Source: Cordia subcordata
Taxonomy: Eukaryota; Streptophyta; Magnoliopsida; Boraginales; Cordiaceae
Length of the DNA: 64,000 nt
NCBI GenBank assembly: GCA_028554755.1
Contig: JAPTOF010000014.1
Coordinates: forward strand, 8,246,001-8,310,000
Reading direction: 5' to 3'
A program made the translations under genes and the position numbers. The notes under the pieces were generated by a model that saw only the letters and a program-made list of their open reading frames with translations, made no database searches and had not been told where the DNA came from. Positions within the stretch are counted from its first letter, which is position 1, and each line of letters begins with the position of its first letter. Below, piece after piece: positions 62,341-64,000 of the stretch.

Positions 62341-64000
62341 TAAAACGTCAATATCATGTGTTAATGTTTAGAAGCAAACATCGTTTTGGTCTGTACAACG
62401 TTTACTGTTTGTTCAATAATGGGTTTGAAATTTTCATTTGGTTTTGTTAAAGAAATATAAGAATTGTAAATATTATTATTATCGATGAGAATAATAATAA
62501 TTGATGTAGAGGTGGTGTGGCTAATTGTATTCAAGAATGGCGTCACAGTTGCAGTGTTCCACAAGGAGGCAAAAATCTGTTTATTCAAAGCTTGGCGAGG
62601 GAAATTCGGATCGTAATTTAGACTACAGGCACTATTTGCAGTCGTGATTGGAAAACTATGCCCATGAAATAATATAATATTCTTTGGAATGATTTGGTTC
62701 TGATTCGAACCCAGTTTCTTCTTTATAGTTTACCCTTGTAATATGTAAAATTTAAAGAAAGATAAATAATTATAAATTTAGCAAATTAGGTGTGGAATTT
62801 GTCACGTGTTCAAAGTTTTGGCCTCCATGCTTGGTACTGTGTTTGGAGATAAGTTCTAGTCTAGTAGTTGCACTAAAGTGCGGTACTAATATATATTTCC
62901 TTGATTTTCAGGTAGACTTTTTTAAATCTTGTGCTTTCATGTGTGATATTTGTCGATGAAGTGGTAAGTGTATTCCAGTCGACCACCTCCATGGTTTGAG
63001 AGTCGGGCGAGCGTTGCCACATGCGCTCCGTCTCAATAGGATAGATGAGATGTGAAATCTTTACCACAATAGTTTAGTTGGCTTCGGTTTTCTCTCATTA
63101 AAAAAAAAAAAGAAAAGGCTCAATCTAATTTAGATGAATTTTACGTTTCATTCTTTAGAATTAAGAAGGTAATGTGAAAAAGGGTCAGATTACATTATAT
63201 TTTACAAGAAGCTGTTTAACCGAGCAACCTTTTGATTAGGAAAATTAAATTTTACAAGCAGGGCATTCTCATTGAGCTCAGGACATTTGATCTGATTGTG
63301 AACTATAAATAGGTAAATTTTTTAATATGACAAGGTTGCTTTTCTTTTATTCTGAAAAAAAAATCTATTTGAGAAAAAAAATGTGCATGGAACGCTGGAG
63401 ACTGGAGTTACTAAAGTGCCAATCATCCTACTTGATAAAGGAAAAAAAAAAAAAAAGGCCCTTTCAGTCTACCAAAAGATAAAATAAAAAGGAAAAATAG
63501 TTATTGGTTATTCAAATAGACTTGTTGCTTTGGTTACAAAAGACAAGATATAAGAAACTCATTCACGCATCGTTAATTATTAATCATTTCGGCATAGCTT
63601 CCTTGAAATTAAAAAAGAAAAAAACAGTTGAGCTATGAATTTATGACCTTGAGATATAATTGCATTCGAGAAACCAACCGATCCATTAAACAATATAATA
63701 AACATTTCGAACCATGTAAAAATGCATCTTACTTTGTTAAAATCACATAAAATCTTCTGTACTTTAAAATTATTTTTTTACGGAATTTTCAATTTTTTAC
63801 AATCTTAAAAAATGTAAAATGAAAAATTTAATGAACAAATGCCAGTCAAAAGACTCCTCATCAATTTATTAATTTGTTACTCAACCATCTAATTTTTTTT
63901 TTTAAAAAAAAATCATCTAAGTTTAAAACTCAGAAAGCCAGTATATATATAAATTAAAGATGATAAAATTCAACACAACGGATAAAGATTCTCTTGTCAA
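62341..64000. other. AT-rich intergenic DNA at the right edge
   Basis: No supportable gene. It contains A/T homopolymer tracts, including a palindromic T/A run near 63890-63912. Confidence 0.5.

Overview
This is nuclear DNA from a dicotyledonous plant. The evidence is AT-rich intergenic sequence, many short introns beginning GT and ending AG, plant-specific gene families (a two-CXC TSO1-type protein, a peroxisomal AIM1-type multifunctional protein, a TRM/LONGIFOLIA-type DUF4378 protein) and a dense layer of plant transposable elements (Copia LTR elements, solo LTRs, a TRIM, Mutator-like, hAT-like and Tourist-like elements, a tRNA-derived SINE). The species cannot be fixed from the sequence alone.

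Four protein-coding genes are supported, each rebuilt exon by exon. (1) + strand, 3709-8650: a 365-residue RanBP2-type zinc-finger protein with Arg/Gly/Pro-rich low-complexity flanks, 3 coding exons. (2) + strand, 12233-20204: a 644-residue tesmin/TSO1-like CXC protein of the TCX5/TCX6 type, 8 coding exons, with one GC-AG intron. (3) - strand, 36385-22404: an AIM1-like peroxisomal beta-oxidation multifunctional protein (enoyl-CoA hydratase plus 3-hydroxyacyl-CoA dehydrogenase), 18 coding exons, about 725 residues, ending in a possible SRM peroxisome-targeting tripeptide. Two of its 17 donor sites are defective as written: intron 1 starts AT, and intron 6 lacks one G. (4) - strand, 61738-58484: an 853-residue TRM-like DUF4378 protein, 3 coding exons.

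The 20 kb between genes 3 and 4 (about 36.4-57 kb) is a transposon graveyard. In order it holds a SINE just upstream of AIM1, a tandem array of four nearly identical 615-633 bp units plus a partial fifth, two solo LTRs with perfect 5-bp target duplications, a Mutator-like MITE, a diverged duplication, a complete but decayed Copia element (46743-55278, minus strand, TSD ATAAG) that itself holds two later insertions, and a decayed hAT element with the C-terminus of its transposase. AIM1 intron 1 holds a Mutator-like element which in turn contains a hAT-like element.

The genes do not form a pathway together. They are independent plant loci: RNA binding, DREAM-type transcriptional repression, peroxisomal fatty-acid oxidation and probably microtubule/cell-shape control. 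No wholly new system was found. The most unusual points are the damaged splice donors in an otherwise intact AIM1 frame, the young tandem array, and the multi-level nesting of elements that can be read directly from target duplications.
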